Shown here: in pieces, positions 14,002 through 21,962 of the stretch
How the letters are laid out: each line of letters begins with the position of its first letter
How positions within the stretch are numbered: the stretch's first letter is position 1
Program-made: the position numbers and the translations under genes
Source of the DNA: DSXH01 sp020724325
GTDB lineage: Bacteria > Bacteroidota > Ignavibacteria > Ignavibacteriales > Melioribacteraceae
NCBI GenBank assembly: GCA_040756515.1
Contig: JBFLYW010000001.1
Location: 62,001 to 126,000 of the forward strand
DNA length: 64,000 nt
Reading direction: 5' to 3'
Notes under the pieces: generated by a model
The model's input: only the letters and a program-made list of their open reading frames with translations
What the model was told of the DNA's origin: nothing
The model's database searches: none

Positions 14002-17000
14002 ATGATAGAACGAATAATTAGGTTTTCGATAAAACAAAAACTGCTTGTAATCTTTGCAATCATTCTATTAATAGCCGGTGGTATTGCAGCATTCCGTATG
14101 CTGCCGATTGACGCCGTGCCGGATGTAACAAACGTGCAAGTCCAAATATTAACTTCGTCTCCAACGCTTGCGCCGGTAGAAGTTGAAAGATACATCACGT
14201 TTCCAATTGAGGTTGCGATGAACGGAATACCGGATGTTGAGGAAATCCGTTCGATCTCTAAGTTTGGTTTGTCGTTAGTTACTGTTGTCTTTCATGATGA
14301 TGTAGATATTTACTTTGCTCGCCAGTTAGTATTCGAACGGCTTCAGGTAGCTTCAGAAAATATTCCGCCCGAGCTTGGTCGTCCAGAGCTTGGACCAACA
14401 AGCACGGGACTTGGAGATATTTATCAATACGTAATCAGACCAAAAGATAAGAGAAAGAACGATGCGGCAACTATGATGGAAATGAGAACTCTTCAAGATT
14501 GGGTTGCAAAGAGGCAGTTACTAACAGTTCCGGGTGTGAATGAAGTAAACAGCTTTGGCGGTCTTGAAAAGCAGTATCAAGTGTTGATTGATCCGCAAAA
14601 ATTATTGAACTACAATTTAACTATGAGAGAAGTATTTCAAGCGGTATCTGAGAATAATGCAAATGCAGGCGGCGCTTATATTGAGCACGGAAACGAACAA
14701 TATTTAGTTAGGGGTTCCGGCTTGGTGCAAAGCATTGATGATATAAAAAACATTATTGTTAAAACATTAGAGAATGGAACGCCGATATATATTCACAATG
14801 TGGCGGATATTCAACTTGGTCCGGCAATACGGCAGGGTGCAGTAACAATGAACGGTGAAGGAGAAGTAACCGCCGGTATTGCAATGATGCTGAAAGGTGA
14901 AAACAGCCGAGCCGTTGTTGATAGAGTAAAAGAGAAAATTGAAACTATAAAAAAAGCATTGCCGGACTCGGTTAACTTAGAGCCGTTTTATGACAGAACA
15001 GAACTTATTAATAAAACAATTTGGACGGTTGAAAAGAATTTATTAGAAGGCGGTATTCTTGTAATTTTAATACTTGTTTTACTGCTTTACAATTTACGGG
15101 GAGGTTTTATTGTTGCCTCCGTGATTCCTCTTTCAATGTTGTTCGCGGTGATAATGATGGTTGCAACGGGAGTCTCGGGTAATTTGATGTCGCTGGGCGC
15201 TTTAGATTTTGGACTAATAGTTGACGGTGCCGTGGTGATGGTTGAAAATGCTATCCGAAAACTTCATGAAAAGAAAAACGGAACGAGCAATACCGAGTCA
15301 ATTTTAGAAGCTGCTGTTGAGGTTGGCAGACCGGTTGTATTTGCTGTTGGAATAATTATCATTGTTTACTTTCCTATTATGACGCTTACAGGTATTGAGG
15401 GGAAAATGTTTAAGCCAATGGCATTCACTGTAACCTATGCATTAATCGGCGCTCTATTATTAAGTTTAACTTATGTGCCGGTGATGTCTGTATTGATGTT
15501 TAAGAAAAAGGTGAAAGAGAAAGAAAGCCCGATAATTAAATACGCAAAAAAATATTATGCACCGCTTCTAAGGAAAATTTTACATAAAAGATTATTTGTT
15601 ACAGCAACAGCAGCTGCTTTTGTAGTAACCAGCATAATTATATTTCCATTTCTTGGGAGCGAATTTATCCCCCAGCTCGATGAAGGTTCTATTGCAATTC
15701 AATCTTGGCGGCTGCCAAGCGTATCTCTAACGACGTCGGTCAATACTTCTGCATTAATTGAAAAAGAAGTGTTAAAATTTCCGGAAGTAAAGAGTATTGT
15801 TTCTAAAACGGGACGCGCAGAAATTGGAACCGACCCTATGGGAGCCGAGATAAGCGATATTTTTGTTGAACTGAAGCCCAAAGAAGAATGGAATACCGGG
15901 CGCGATAAAGAAAAGCTGGTGGATGCGATAAGTAAAAAGCTAAATAAAATCCCCGGTATAGCATTCAGTTTTTCTCAGCCAATACAATTAAGAGTTGCCG
16001 AGTTAATTTCCGGCGTTCGCTCTGATGTTGCAATAAAATTATTCGGCGAAGATCTTGATGTATTAAAAGAAAAAGCAGATGAAATTGCAAAAGTTGTAAC
16101 CAGGATTGATGGCGCTGCTGATGTTAAAGTTGAGCAGGTAGCCGGACTGCCGCAGCTTCAGATAAAAATTGACAGACCAAAGATTGCCAGATACGGAATA
16201 AACGTAGCGGATGTTAATCAAATTATTGAAACAGCTATCGGCGGAAAATCTACCGGCGAAGTTTTTGAAGGAGAAAAAAGATTCGATCTTATAGTAAGGT
16301 TTAAGGAAGACACCAGAAACAGTGTTGATGTGATCAAAAATATTCTTGTCTCGGCTCCGAACGGTTCGAGTATTCCTCTTAGTCAATTGGCAGATGTTTA
16401 TATTGAAGAAGGTCCTTCACAAATAAGCCGTGAACGAAGCCAGCGGAGAATAGTTGTAGAAGCGAATGTAAGAGAAAGAGATATAGGAAGTTTTGTGGAA
16501 GAAGCACAAAGCAAGCTTGATGAAACTGTAAAACTGCCAACCGGTTATTATTTAGAATGGGGCGGCACATTTGAAAACTTGCAAAGCGCACGAACAAGGT
16601 TAGCTGTTGTGGTTCCACTCTCGTTGTTTTTGATTTTTGTTTTATTGTTCATTTCATTCGGTTCTGTGAAGAATGCGTTGCTTATTTACACCGGAATTCC
16701 GTTCGCAATTGTTGGTGGCGTATTTTCACTTCTAATCCGGGGAATGCATTTCAGTATTTCCTCTGGTGTAGGATTCATTGCGTTATTCGGCGTTGCGGTT
16801 CTTAACGGTGTTGTAATGGTATCATACATAAATCAATTACGACAAGAAGGAAAAACTTTAGAAGAATCTGTAGTGCAGGGTGCGGAAACAAGATTACGCC
16901 CGGTGTTAATGACGGCGCTTGTTGCAAGTCTTGGATTTATTCCAATGGCTCTATCAACCAGTGCCGGAGCCGAAGTCCAGCGACCGCTTGCAACAGTAGT

Positions 17001-17097
17001 AATCGGCGGAATAATAACTTCAACAATATTGACGTTGTTTGTTCTACCTACATTATATATGTGGTTTGAGAAAAAGAAAGAGGAACCGGAGTTATGA
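14002..17097 (+). CDS. czcA: heavy-metal RND efflux pump, CzcA type (Zn/Cd/Co)
   Basis: A 1031-residue inner-membrane proton/metal antiporter, the usual length for HME-RND pumps. It has a TM helix at the start (about 10-30), a large porter domain, TM helices 2-6 (about 340-500), a second porter domain and TM 8-12. TM4 carries DFGLIVDGAVVMVEN near residues 402-416. The DFG...DGA pattern with three acidic residues is the mark of the Co/Zn/Cd/Ni pumps, as opposed to Cu/Ag pumps. It exports divalent cations from the periplasm or cytoplasm through the adaptor and TolC channel. It starts two codons' distance after the adaptor, overlaps the next small gene by four bases and ends a clear operon core. 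Confidence 0.93.
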   Translation: MIERIIRFSIKQKLLVIFAIILLIAGGIAAFRMLPIDAVPDVTNVQVQILTSSPTLAPVEVERYITFPIEVAMNGIPDVEEIRSISKFGLSLVTVVFHDDVDIYFARQLVFERLQVASENIPPELGRPELGPTSTGLGDIYQYVIRPKDKRKNDAATMMEMRTLQDWVAKRQLLTVPGVNEVNSFGGLEKQYQVLIDPQKLLNYNLTMREVFQAVSENNANAGGAYIEHGNEQYLVRGSGLVQSIDDIKNIIVKTLENGTPIYIHNVADIQLGPAIRQGAVTMNGEGEVTAGIAMMLKGENSRAVVDRVKEKIETIKKALPDSVNLEPFYDRTELINKTIWTVEKNLLEGGILVILILVLLLYNLRGGFIVASVIPLSMLFAVIMMVATGVSGNLMSLGALDFGLIVDGAVVMVENAIRKLHEKKNGTSNTESILEAAVEVGRPVVFAVGIIIIVYFPIMTLTGIEGKMFKPMAFTVTYALIGALLLSLTYVPVMSVLMFKKKVKEKESPIIKYAKKYYAPLLRKILHKRLFVTATAAAFVVTSIIIFPFLGSEFIPQLDEGSIAIQSWRLPSVSLTTSVNTSALIEKEVLKFPEVKSIVSKTGRAEIGTDPMGAEISDIFVELKPKEEWNTGRDKEKLVDAISKKLNKIPGIAFSFSQPIQLRVAELISGVRSDVAIKLFGEDLDVLKEKADEIAKVVTRIDGAADVKVEQVAGLPQLQIKIDRPKIARYGINVADVNQIIETAIGGKSTGEVFEGEKRFDLIVRFKEDTRNSVDVIKNILVSAPNGSSIPLSQLADVYIEEGPSQISRERSQRRIVVEANVRERDIGSFVEEAQSKLDETVKLPTGYYLEWGGTFENLQSARTRLAVVVPLSLFLIFVLLFISFGSVKNALLIYTGIPFAIVGGVFSLLIRGMHFSISSGVGFIALFGVAVLNGVVMVSYINQLRQEGKTLEESVVQGAETRLRPVLMTALVASLGFIPMALSTSAGAEVQRPLATVVIGGIITSTILTLFVLPTLYMWFEKKKEEPEL

Positions 17098-17300
17098 AAA
17101 ACATCATTATAAAAACAAAAATTACTTGTCCTTATTGTGGTTTTGAAAAAGAAGAAGAAATGCCGCTTTATGCGTGCGTGCATTTCTATGAGTGCAAATC
17201 TTGCAAGAAAGTATTAACGCCAAAAGAAGGCGAATGCTGTGTGTTTTGTTCTTATGGCAATGTTAAATGTCCGCCAAAACAGATTGAAAAAAACAACTAA
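17094..17300 (+). CDS. small zinc-finger-like protein (GECCVFCSYG family)
   Basis: A 68-residue protein with eight cysteines: CPYCG near the start, YECKSC in the middle and GECCVFCSYGNVKCPPKQ at the end. I recognise the last motif as a conserved signature of small proteins often encoded next to CzcA/CusA pumps; the function is not known to me. The cysteine pairs suggest one or two zinc ribbons, so it could act as a small metal-binding cytoplasmic protein. It overlaps czcA by four bases (ATGA), so it is translated with the pump. Confidence 0.75.
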   Translation: MKNIIIKTKITCPYCGFEKEEEMPLYACVHFYECKSCKKVLTPKEGECCVFCSYGNVKCPPKQIEKNN

Positions 17301-17321
17301 ATAAATTTAATGAGGAAAAAG

Positions 17322-17663
17322 ATGAAAGAGATAAAAGCAATAATACAGCCGTTTATGTTAACAAGAGTAGTAACAGCCCTTCATAAGATTGAAGGGCTTC
17401 CGGGAATAACTATTTCGGAAATAAAAGGATTTGGCAAAACGCGCGGTGGCAAGGAAAAAGAATTAAACGATGAAGGTATTTATGAGTTTGTGCTAAAGAA
17501 TAAAATAGAAATTGTTGTTAATGATGAACTTGCCGAAACAGTTGTAAATTCGATTCAAGAGAATGCACACACGGGAAAACCGGGTGATGGAAAAATATTT
17601 GTTGTTGATGTAGAAAATGTTGTAAAGATAAGAACGAATGAAAGAGGAAAAGAAGCAGTTTAA
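17322..17663 (+). CDS. PII-like protein of metal-efflux operon
   Basis: A 113-residue PII-superfamily protein. It starts MKEIKAIIQPFMLTRVVTAL and has the strand-loop FGKTRGGKEKEL where the T-loop would be. The segments IEIVVNDELAETVVNSI and GDGKIFVVDVENVVKIRT are the second half of the ferredoxin-like fold. True nitrogen PII proteins carry a uridylylated Tyr in a longer T-loop, which is not seen here. PII-like proteins next to CzcA/CusA pumps are a known subgroup (PII-NG) with an unclear ligand. GAGG lies just before the ATG at 17322; an ATG at 17310 is in frame. It may tune the pump in response to a nucleotide or metal. Confidence 0.82.
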   Translation: MKEIKAIIQPFMLTRVVTALHKIEGLPGITISEIKGFGKTRGGKEKELNDEGIYEFVLKNKIEIVVNDELAETVVNSIQENAHTGKPGDGKIFVVDVENVVKIRTNERGKEAV

Positions 17664-17695
17664 TGTATAAACTGATTATTGAAAGGAGAAATGAA

Positions 17696-18181
17696 ATGAA
17701 AACTATTAACCATATAATACCAAAAATATTTTTTGTAATGATATTTATTTCTGTTTTTCTAGCCGGGTGTGTCCAACCCATTAATCTTGGTTTAATGGAG
17801 ACTGGTAAAAACAGCAAAGCGCAAGAATTTTATGTTGCTAACTACAAAATGAAAGTGAGTGTAATGCCAATAACGGATGATTATCAATATATATGTTCAA
17901 TATCATTGAGTGACAAAGATAATTCAACATCAATTAAAGATGTGAAATCTAACATGGATATTAAAAAATATTCCAGCCATTCAACGCCGCGCGGCGGGAT
18001 CCAACGAACTAAACAGGTGATAATAAATGACATTGAACCTATAAAGGATTCGCTTTCAAATGATTTTGAGTATAAATTAAAGAGCAAGGGTAAATACGAA
18101 CTAACTATTAAGCTAACCCATATCGAAGGAAAGGAATTAGAAAAGGAAATTCTTGTTTCGTTTGACCAAGAAGTGAAGTGA
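17696..18181 (+). CDS. lipoprotein, tandem copy 1
   Basis: A 161-residue protein with a signal peptide and lipobox (FLAGCVQP, Cys about 21). The mature part includes GKNSKAQEFYVANYKMKV, a middle segment of poor order and a C-terminal strand-rich tail KYELTIKLTHIEGKELEKEI plus VSFDQEVK. The next gene (18310-18783) shares the beginning GKNSxxQEFYVxxYKM, the FKSK/YELTI tail and the last residues, so the two arose by duplication. The tail looks like an Ig-like or YtkA-type fold, but I do not recognise the family. AGGAG precedes the ATG. It probably sits in the periplasm as part of the metal response. Confidence 0.7.
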   Translation: MKTINHIIPKIFFVMIFISVFLAGCVQPINLGLMETGKNSKAQEFYVANYKMKVSVMPITDDYQYICSISLSDKDNSTSIKDVKSNMDIKKYSSHSTPRGGIQRTKQVIINDIEPIKDSLSNDFEYKLKSKGKYELTIKLTHIEGKELEKEILVSFDQEVK

Positions 18182-18309
18182 TCTGTTGCTCAAATATTTT
18201 AGTAGAATTAATAAAGATGTAGTGTAAACTCTGACACGCGAAAGATGAAGAAATGCCGTATAGCTTATTTGCTGATAAATAATTCACAATATTAGTAGGA
18301 GAACAAGAA

Positions 18310-18783
18310 ATGAAACGAATTAATATCAGAATACCGAAAATATTCTTCGCAATAATATTCTTATCATTTTTGATAACAGGATGTAATCCATTGATTATTA
18401 TTGAGGCAGGCAAAAACAGCGCAGTGCAGGAATTTTATGTTGATGATTATAAAATGCAAGTCCGGATTTCACTTATATCGGATGAGAACGATTATCTTTG
18501 TTCATTCTCACTTTTTGATAAAGATGACATAAAACCGTTAGAAGGCATAAAATCTTATTTGGATATAATAAAGTATGGTCCACGCCGACATAGATACACG
18601 AGAGAAAAATTTCCCTACTTGAACGGATTGGAAGTAATTTATAACAAAACAACAAATGAATATGAGTGTAAATATAAATTTACGAGCAAGAGTAAATATG
18701 AATTGACGATAAGATTAAATGAAATTGACGGTAAAGCATTAGAGGAAGAAATTCTTGTTTCATTCGATCAGGAAGCGAAGTGA
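18310..18783 (+). CDS. lipoprotein, tandem copy 2
   Basis: A 157-residue paralog of the preceding lipoprotein. Lipobox LITGCNPL (Cys about 25), AGKNSAVQEFYVDDYKMQV after it, and the ending YELTIRLNEIDGKALEEEI with VSFDQEAK. A good AGGAG site precedes the ATG. The 128-bp gap between the two copies holds no gene. The middle part (about 80-115) differs most between the copies, which suggests that the ends form the fold and the middle sets specificity. The function is unknown. Confidence 0.7.
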   Translation: MKRINIRIPKIFFAIIFLSFLITGCNPLIIIEAGKNSAVQEFYVDDYKMQVRISLISDENDYLCSFSLFDKDDIKPLEGIKSYLDIIKYGPRRHRYTREKFPYLNGLEVIYNKTTNEYECKYKFTSKSKYELTIRLNEIDGKALEEEILVSFDQEAK

Positions 18784-18851
18784 GATATTGAATGTTTGTA
18801 AATGAAAGTAGAAATAGCAAATAACGTTAAGCATAATTGTTAGGTGAGAGC

Positions 18852-19202
18852 ATGAGGAAAATTTCTAAGTTTATTTTGCCATTAATGGCAGCAACTGTTT
18901 TGGCGGTTATTTATTTCGTCTATTTTGCGCCGAGCAAAGAATTGGGCTCTTTTAGTAAATTCGGCGGCAGCAGCGAAATTAACCAACAAATAAATGTAAG
19001 CATAGTTAAAGAAGGTGGATTTGAGAGAGATGCAAATGGGAGAATTATCTCATTTTACGCGAAGGATAAAAATAATTTGTCTATAAAAATAACTTTACAT
19101 GAACCGGTGACAGACGATATTGTTGACGCCGAAGTTGTTGAGCTTATGGGACATATGCACGAGAATAATTTTACTGCTGCTAAAATTTCTATTATAAAGT
19201 GA
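18852..19202 (+). CDS. membrane-anchored OB-fold protein, CcmE-like
   Basis: A 116-residue protein with one N-terminal TM helix (about 5-24) followed by a small exported beta domain. The pattern INVSIVKEGGFERDANGRI, ISFYAKDKNNLSIKITLH, VVELMGHMHENNFTAAKISI follows that of CcmE-type OB folds (strands, then a GxxxxxxFxAxxI end). The haem-binding His tail of true CcmE (HDENY) is not present in its usual place. The protein at 19738-20115 has the same layout. I take the ATG at 18852 as the start; an upstream TTG at 18837 is in frame. It sits just ahead of the ArsR gene. The assignment rests on pattern only. Confidence 0.5.
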   Translation: MRKISKFILPLMAATVLAVIYFVYFAPSKELGSFSKFGGSSEINQQINVSIVKEGGFERDANGRIISFYAKDKNNLSIKITLHEPVTDDIVDAEVVELMGHMHENNFTAAKISIIK

Positions 19203-19230
19203 AATAAACAATGGAGCCATATAAATATCC

Positions 19231-19276
19231 TTGACAACCGAAGGCGTAATATTTATATTTTCGCAAATGCGAAAAT
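19231..19276 (+). promoter_or_regulatory. promoter and palindromic operator of ArsR gene
   Basis: TTGACA (19231-19236), a 17-base spacer and TATATT (19254-19259) form a sigma-70-like promoter. The perfect palindrome ATTTTCGCA-AA-TGCGAAAAT (19257-19276) overlaps the -10 element and the likely start site, 49 bases ahead of the ArsR start codon. This is the expected place for an autorepressor operator. Confidence 0.65.
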
Positions 19277-19324
19277 GAAAAATAGGTAATCATTATAAAA
19301 ACTATCGAATTGAAGAAAAGAAAT

Positions 19325-19705
19325 ATGAGGCGAAACGGAAATGGTAACGCTGAAACGTGCAAAGTAATTTGCTTCAATGCTGAAAAAATTAAAGAAGTAA
19401 AAAAATCTCTGCCGACTGAAAAAGAGTTTGAGGAACTTGTTGAACTCTACGCCGCACTTGGAAACATTACACGACTTAAAATCATATTTGCTCTTGCGAA
19501 GGGCGAACTCTGCGTTTGCGATATTGCAAATGTTCTTGGATTAAGCATTCCGGCAACATCGCACCAATTGAAATATCTTTATGAACAGGAGCTTTTAAAA
19601 TACCGCAACGACGGGAAAATGGTTTACTACTCGCTTAATTCCGAAAGATTGATCGGCATTTTAAAAGATGATGTTAAACTTATTGAAGAAACATTTGCCG
19701 TCTGA
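19325..19705 (+). CDS. ArsR-family metal-sensing repressor, CadC type
   Basis: A 126-residue winged-helix repressor. Metal ligands of the CadC type are present: Cys12 and Cys16 in TCKVIC near the N-terminus, and Cys63 and Cys65 in ELCVCD. The spacing between the two pairs equals that of Staphylococcus CadC (Cys7, 11, 58, 60), so Cd(II)/Pb(II)/Zn(II) sensing is likely. The recognition helix is in LSIPATSHQLKYL, and the wing is YRNDGKMVYYSL. I start at the ATG at 19325; a TTG at 19310 is in frame. The operator overlaps the promoter upstream. It likely controls the genes downstream, including the OB-fold, MtrA-like and perhaps cadA genes. Confidence 0.88.
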   Translation: MRRNGNGNAETCKVICFNAEKIKEVKKSLPTEKEFEELVELYAALGNITRLKIIFALAKGELCVCDIANVLGLSIPATSHQLKYLYEQELLKYRNDGKMVYYSLNSERLIGILKDDVKLIEETFAV

Positions 19706-19737
19706 AATTGGGCGGAGAAAAAAACAAGGAGCGAGGC

Positions 19738-20115
19738 ATGGATAGAAAAAAAGTAACAATACTGATTAGCGGTATAGCATTAGTTATTGCAGCCGTTCTG
19801 ATATTTTTAAGTAGAGGACCCAACAATACCTCAACAAATTCTCAAAATGCTGAAATGAAACTAATATCTGTTGATAAATTAGTTGAAAGCCCGAGAAAGT
19901 TTGCCGGTATAGTAAGTGTTGAAGGAAGGGTAACAGAAATAATAGATAACAAAAAAATATTTACACTTGGGTGTGAAGATGCATGCATTGGTCTACCGGT
20001 TGCATATAAAGGTGCTATGCCTAAATTGGAAAGTAATATTATTGCTTTGGGAGAAGTGAAAAAAGATGTTGATGGTAAATTCTTCTTTGATGCGAAGGAG
20101 ATTAAATATCAATGA
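19738..20115 (+). CDS. membrane-anchored OB-fold protein with Cys pair
   Basis: A 125-residue protein with one TM helix (about 7-24), a Ser/Asn-rich linker and a compact beta domain: IVSVEGRVTEIIDNKKIFTL, then GCEDACIG with two cysteines, then NIIALGEVKKDVDGKFFFDA. The layout is that of an OB fold (CcmE-like or tRNA-anticodon-like), facing the periplasm. The two cysteines four residues apart could bind metal or form a disulfide. AGGAG precedes the ATG at 19738. It overlaps the start of the MtrA-like gene by four bases, so the two are likely co-translated and may work together. Confidence 0.6.
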   Translation: MDRKKVTILISGIALVIAAVLIFLSRGPNNTSTNSQNAEMKLISVDKLVESPRKFAGIVSVEGRVTEIIDNKKIFTLGCEDACIGLPVAYKGAMPKLESNIIALGEVKKDVDGKFFFDAKEIKYQ

Positions 20116-21821
20116 AGAATGGCTCTCCTTCCCGATTCAGTCGAGGAAAGATTATAATTCCGGCAGCTTCTTCCCTTCTTGTATGGCTGACTCATTTTGC
20201 CTATTCGCTATGGCAGACTGCAAAGTTGTCGAGCGAATGGATACAGGTAAAAGAAATAAATCCGCTGCGGCAATATTTTAACCGGCAAGATGTTTTTCTT
20301 GGGCTATCTTATGCTTTAACAGCCGCATTTACTGCTTATGCTGTTATTAATTTTTTGGAAGAGCGGAAAAGCGGAATTGCCGGAACTATAGGAGGATTTA
20401 CGTTAAGCGGACTTCTATATTTTGCCGGATGTTTTTTAGCCGGCTGCTGCGGTTCGCCCATGCTTGCAGTTTATTTAAGTCTTTTCGGCTCTTCCATTAT
20501 TGGATTTACGAAACCACTAACAGCGGGTTTAACAGCCGTATCTGTTATAGTTGGGTTTATTTGGATTAGTAGAAATAGCAAGACAAAAGAATGCGCATGT
20601 AATGATGTTTGTTGTGATAATAAAAATGAAGAAGAAAGTCAGAGGAAAATTATTATGAATATCGAGGATGAAAATACTAACAACTCTCAAAGGGACAAGC
20701 TCGAAATAGTGAACGGGATTAACTTAGAGATGGAAGAAGGAATTAACCTTCTGAAATGTCAGCAATGCGGATGTATGAAAGAAACGATTGAGAGCATAAA
20801 AAATAACATCTCTGATATTGGTTCACAAGAAATGGAATTATTTAAAAATGAAATTGATGGCTGGGAAAAGAAAATAATTCCTATTAAATATTCTTGCCTT
20901 GGCTGTGCGCACTGCTATCCGGCAGTTGCTATGAATCTTTTTAGCGAAGCTTTCCCCGAAAAAGCTAACGCACAATTGGGTTGTGCTTTTGAAGTTAAAG
21001 AAGATAAATGGCCTTATGTAGCAGGAGAGTATTATGCCTTTTGTGGTGGTGATTATTGTCCGGTTGCGGTTTCAACTTTGGGAGATTCTGATCTTGCGGA
21101 TAGACTTGCGAAAAATCATCCTAAGGAACTCTGTATTGTAGGTAAAACAGAAACAGAAAACATTGGTATAGATAAAGTAATAAAAAATACGATCACAAAT
21201 CCTACAATAAAGTATTTACTTCTTGTTGGAGAAGAACCAAAGGGACATAAATCCGGCGAAACATTTCTAACACTAAGTGAAAATGGAGTTGATGATAAGA
21301 TGAGAGTTATTGGTTCAACAGGCAAACGACCAATACTCCGGAACGTGTCTGTTGTAGAAATAAATTCATTTAGAAAGCAGGTAGAAGTTGTTGATATGAT
21401 TGGTTGCACTGATGAAAATCTTATTGTTGATAAAATAAAAGAGCTTGCTATAAAGGAAACATCTATTCCCAAAAGGATAGGTTGTGGCTGTGCAAGTTGT
21501 GAAGATGATAAGGTTAATGTTAAGTTAGAAGAGCCGCAAATTGTTCAAGCTAAAGAACCTTACAATATTATTATGGATAAAGCTGGATACTTTGTAATTC
21601 TCCCTTTATCTGAAAAAAATATAATAAACGTAGAGCATTATTCTTACGATAATACTTTGCTAAGAGTTATTGAAGGAAACGATGCGAGAAGTATATACTG
21701 GACGATAATCAATAATAACTGGATCACAATGCTAAGCCACGCTGCTTATCTCGGCAAGGAACTTGAGAAAGCCGAGCTTTCACTTATACACGGCTTTAAA
21801 TATGTTCAGGATGGCGCATGA
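20112..21821 (+). CDS. membrane / Cys-rich / MtrA-like corrinoid / DUF4346 fusion
   Basis: A 569-residue fusion. Residues about 16-153 form roughly five membrane helices; the third has Cys107, Cys112 and Cys113 (CFLAGCC). A Cys-rich tail follows (CACNDVCC, 161-168), then two further clusters, CQQCGC (216-221) and CLGCAHC (262-268). Residues about 299-446 closely resemble subunit A (MtrA) of the methanogen tetrahydromethanopterin S-methyltransferase: CPVAVSTLGD, GKTETENIGIDKVIKN, NPTIKYLLLVG, KGHKSG with His379 at the place of the cobalt-binding histidine, and QVEVVDMIG. A CGCASC linker (458-463) leads to a DUF4346 domain (about 484-568, HAAYLGKELEKAE). An in-frame ATG at 20655 with AGAGG ahead could also start the soluble part alone. 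Corrinoid binding and a role in metal or metalloid methyl transfer are inference. Confidence 0.8.
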   Translation: MKNGSPSRFSRGKIIIPAASSLLVWLTHFAYSLWQTAKLSSEWIQVKEINPLRQYFNRQDVFLGLSYALTAAFTAYAVINFLEERKSGIAGTIGGFTLSGLLYFAGCFLAGCCGSPMLAVYLSLFGSSIIGFTKPLTAGLTAVSVIVGFIWISRNSKTKECACNDVCCDNKNEEESQRKIIMNIEDENTNNSQRDKLEIVNGINLEMEEGINLLKCQQCGCMKETIESIKNNISDIGSQEMELFKNEIDGWEKKIIPIKYSCLGCAHCYPAVAMNLFSEAFPEKANAQLGCAFEVKEDKWPYVAGEYYAFCGGDYCPVAVSTLGDSDLADRLAKNHPKELCIVGKTETENIGIDKVIKNTITNPTIKYLLLVGEEPKGHKSGETFLTLSENGVDDKMRVIGSTGKRPILRNVSVVEINSFRKQVEVVDMIGCTDENLIVDKIKELAIKETSIPKRIGCGCASCEDDKVNVKLEEPQIVQAKEPYNIIMDKAGYFVILPLSEKNIINVEHYSYDNTLLRVIEGNDARSIYWTIINNNWITMLSHAAYLGKELEKAELSLIHGFKYVQDGA

Positions 21822-21962
21822 AATTTTCTCGTTCGAAAGCGAAAAAGAAAGAAATATTTCCGAAGCTTGGAATATGATGGTTAATATTGCTTGCATTATT
21901 TTTCCCTTTAAGGAACCCTTTGTGAAATCTTGGCATCAAATTAGTAGAAATATTTTTCAGCA

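Noticed and set aside
20112..21821. Frameshifted or accidentally joined pair of genes
   Set aside because: The frame is open over 569 codons with coding character throughout, so I keep it as one fusion, while noting a possible internal start at 20655.
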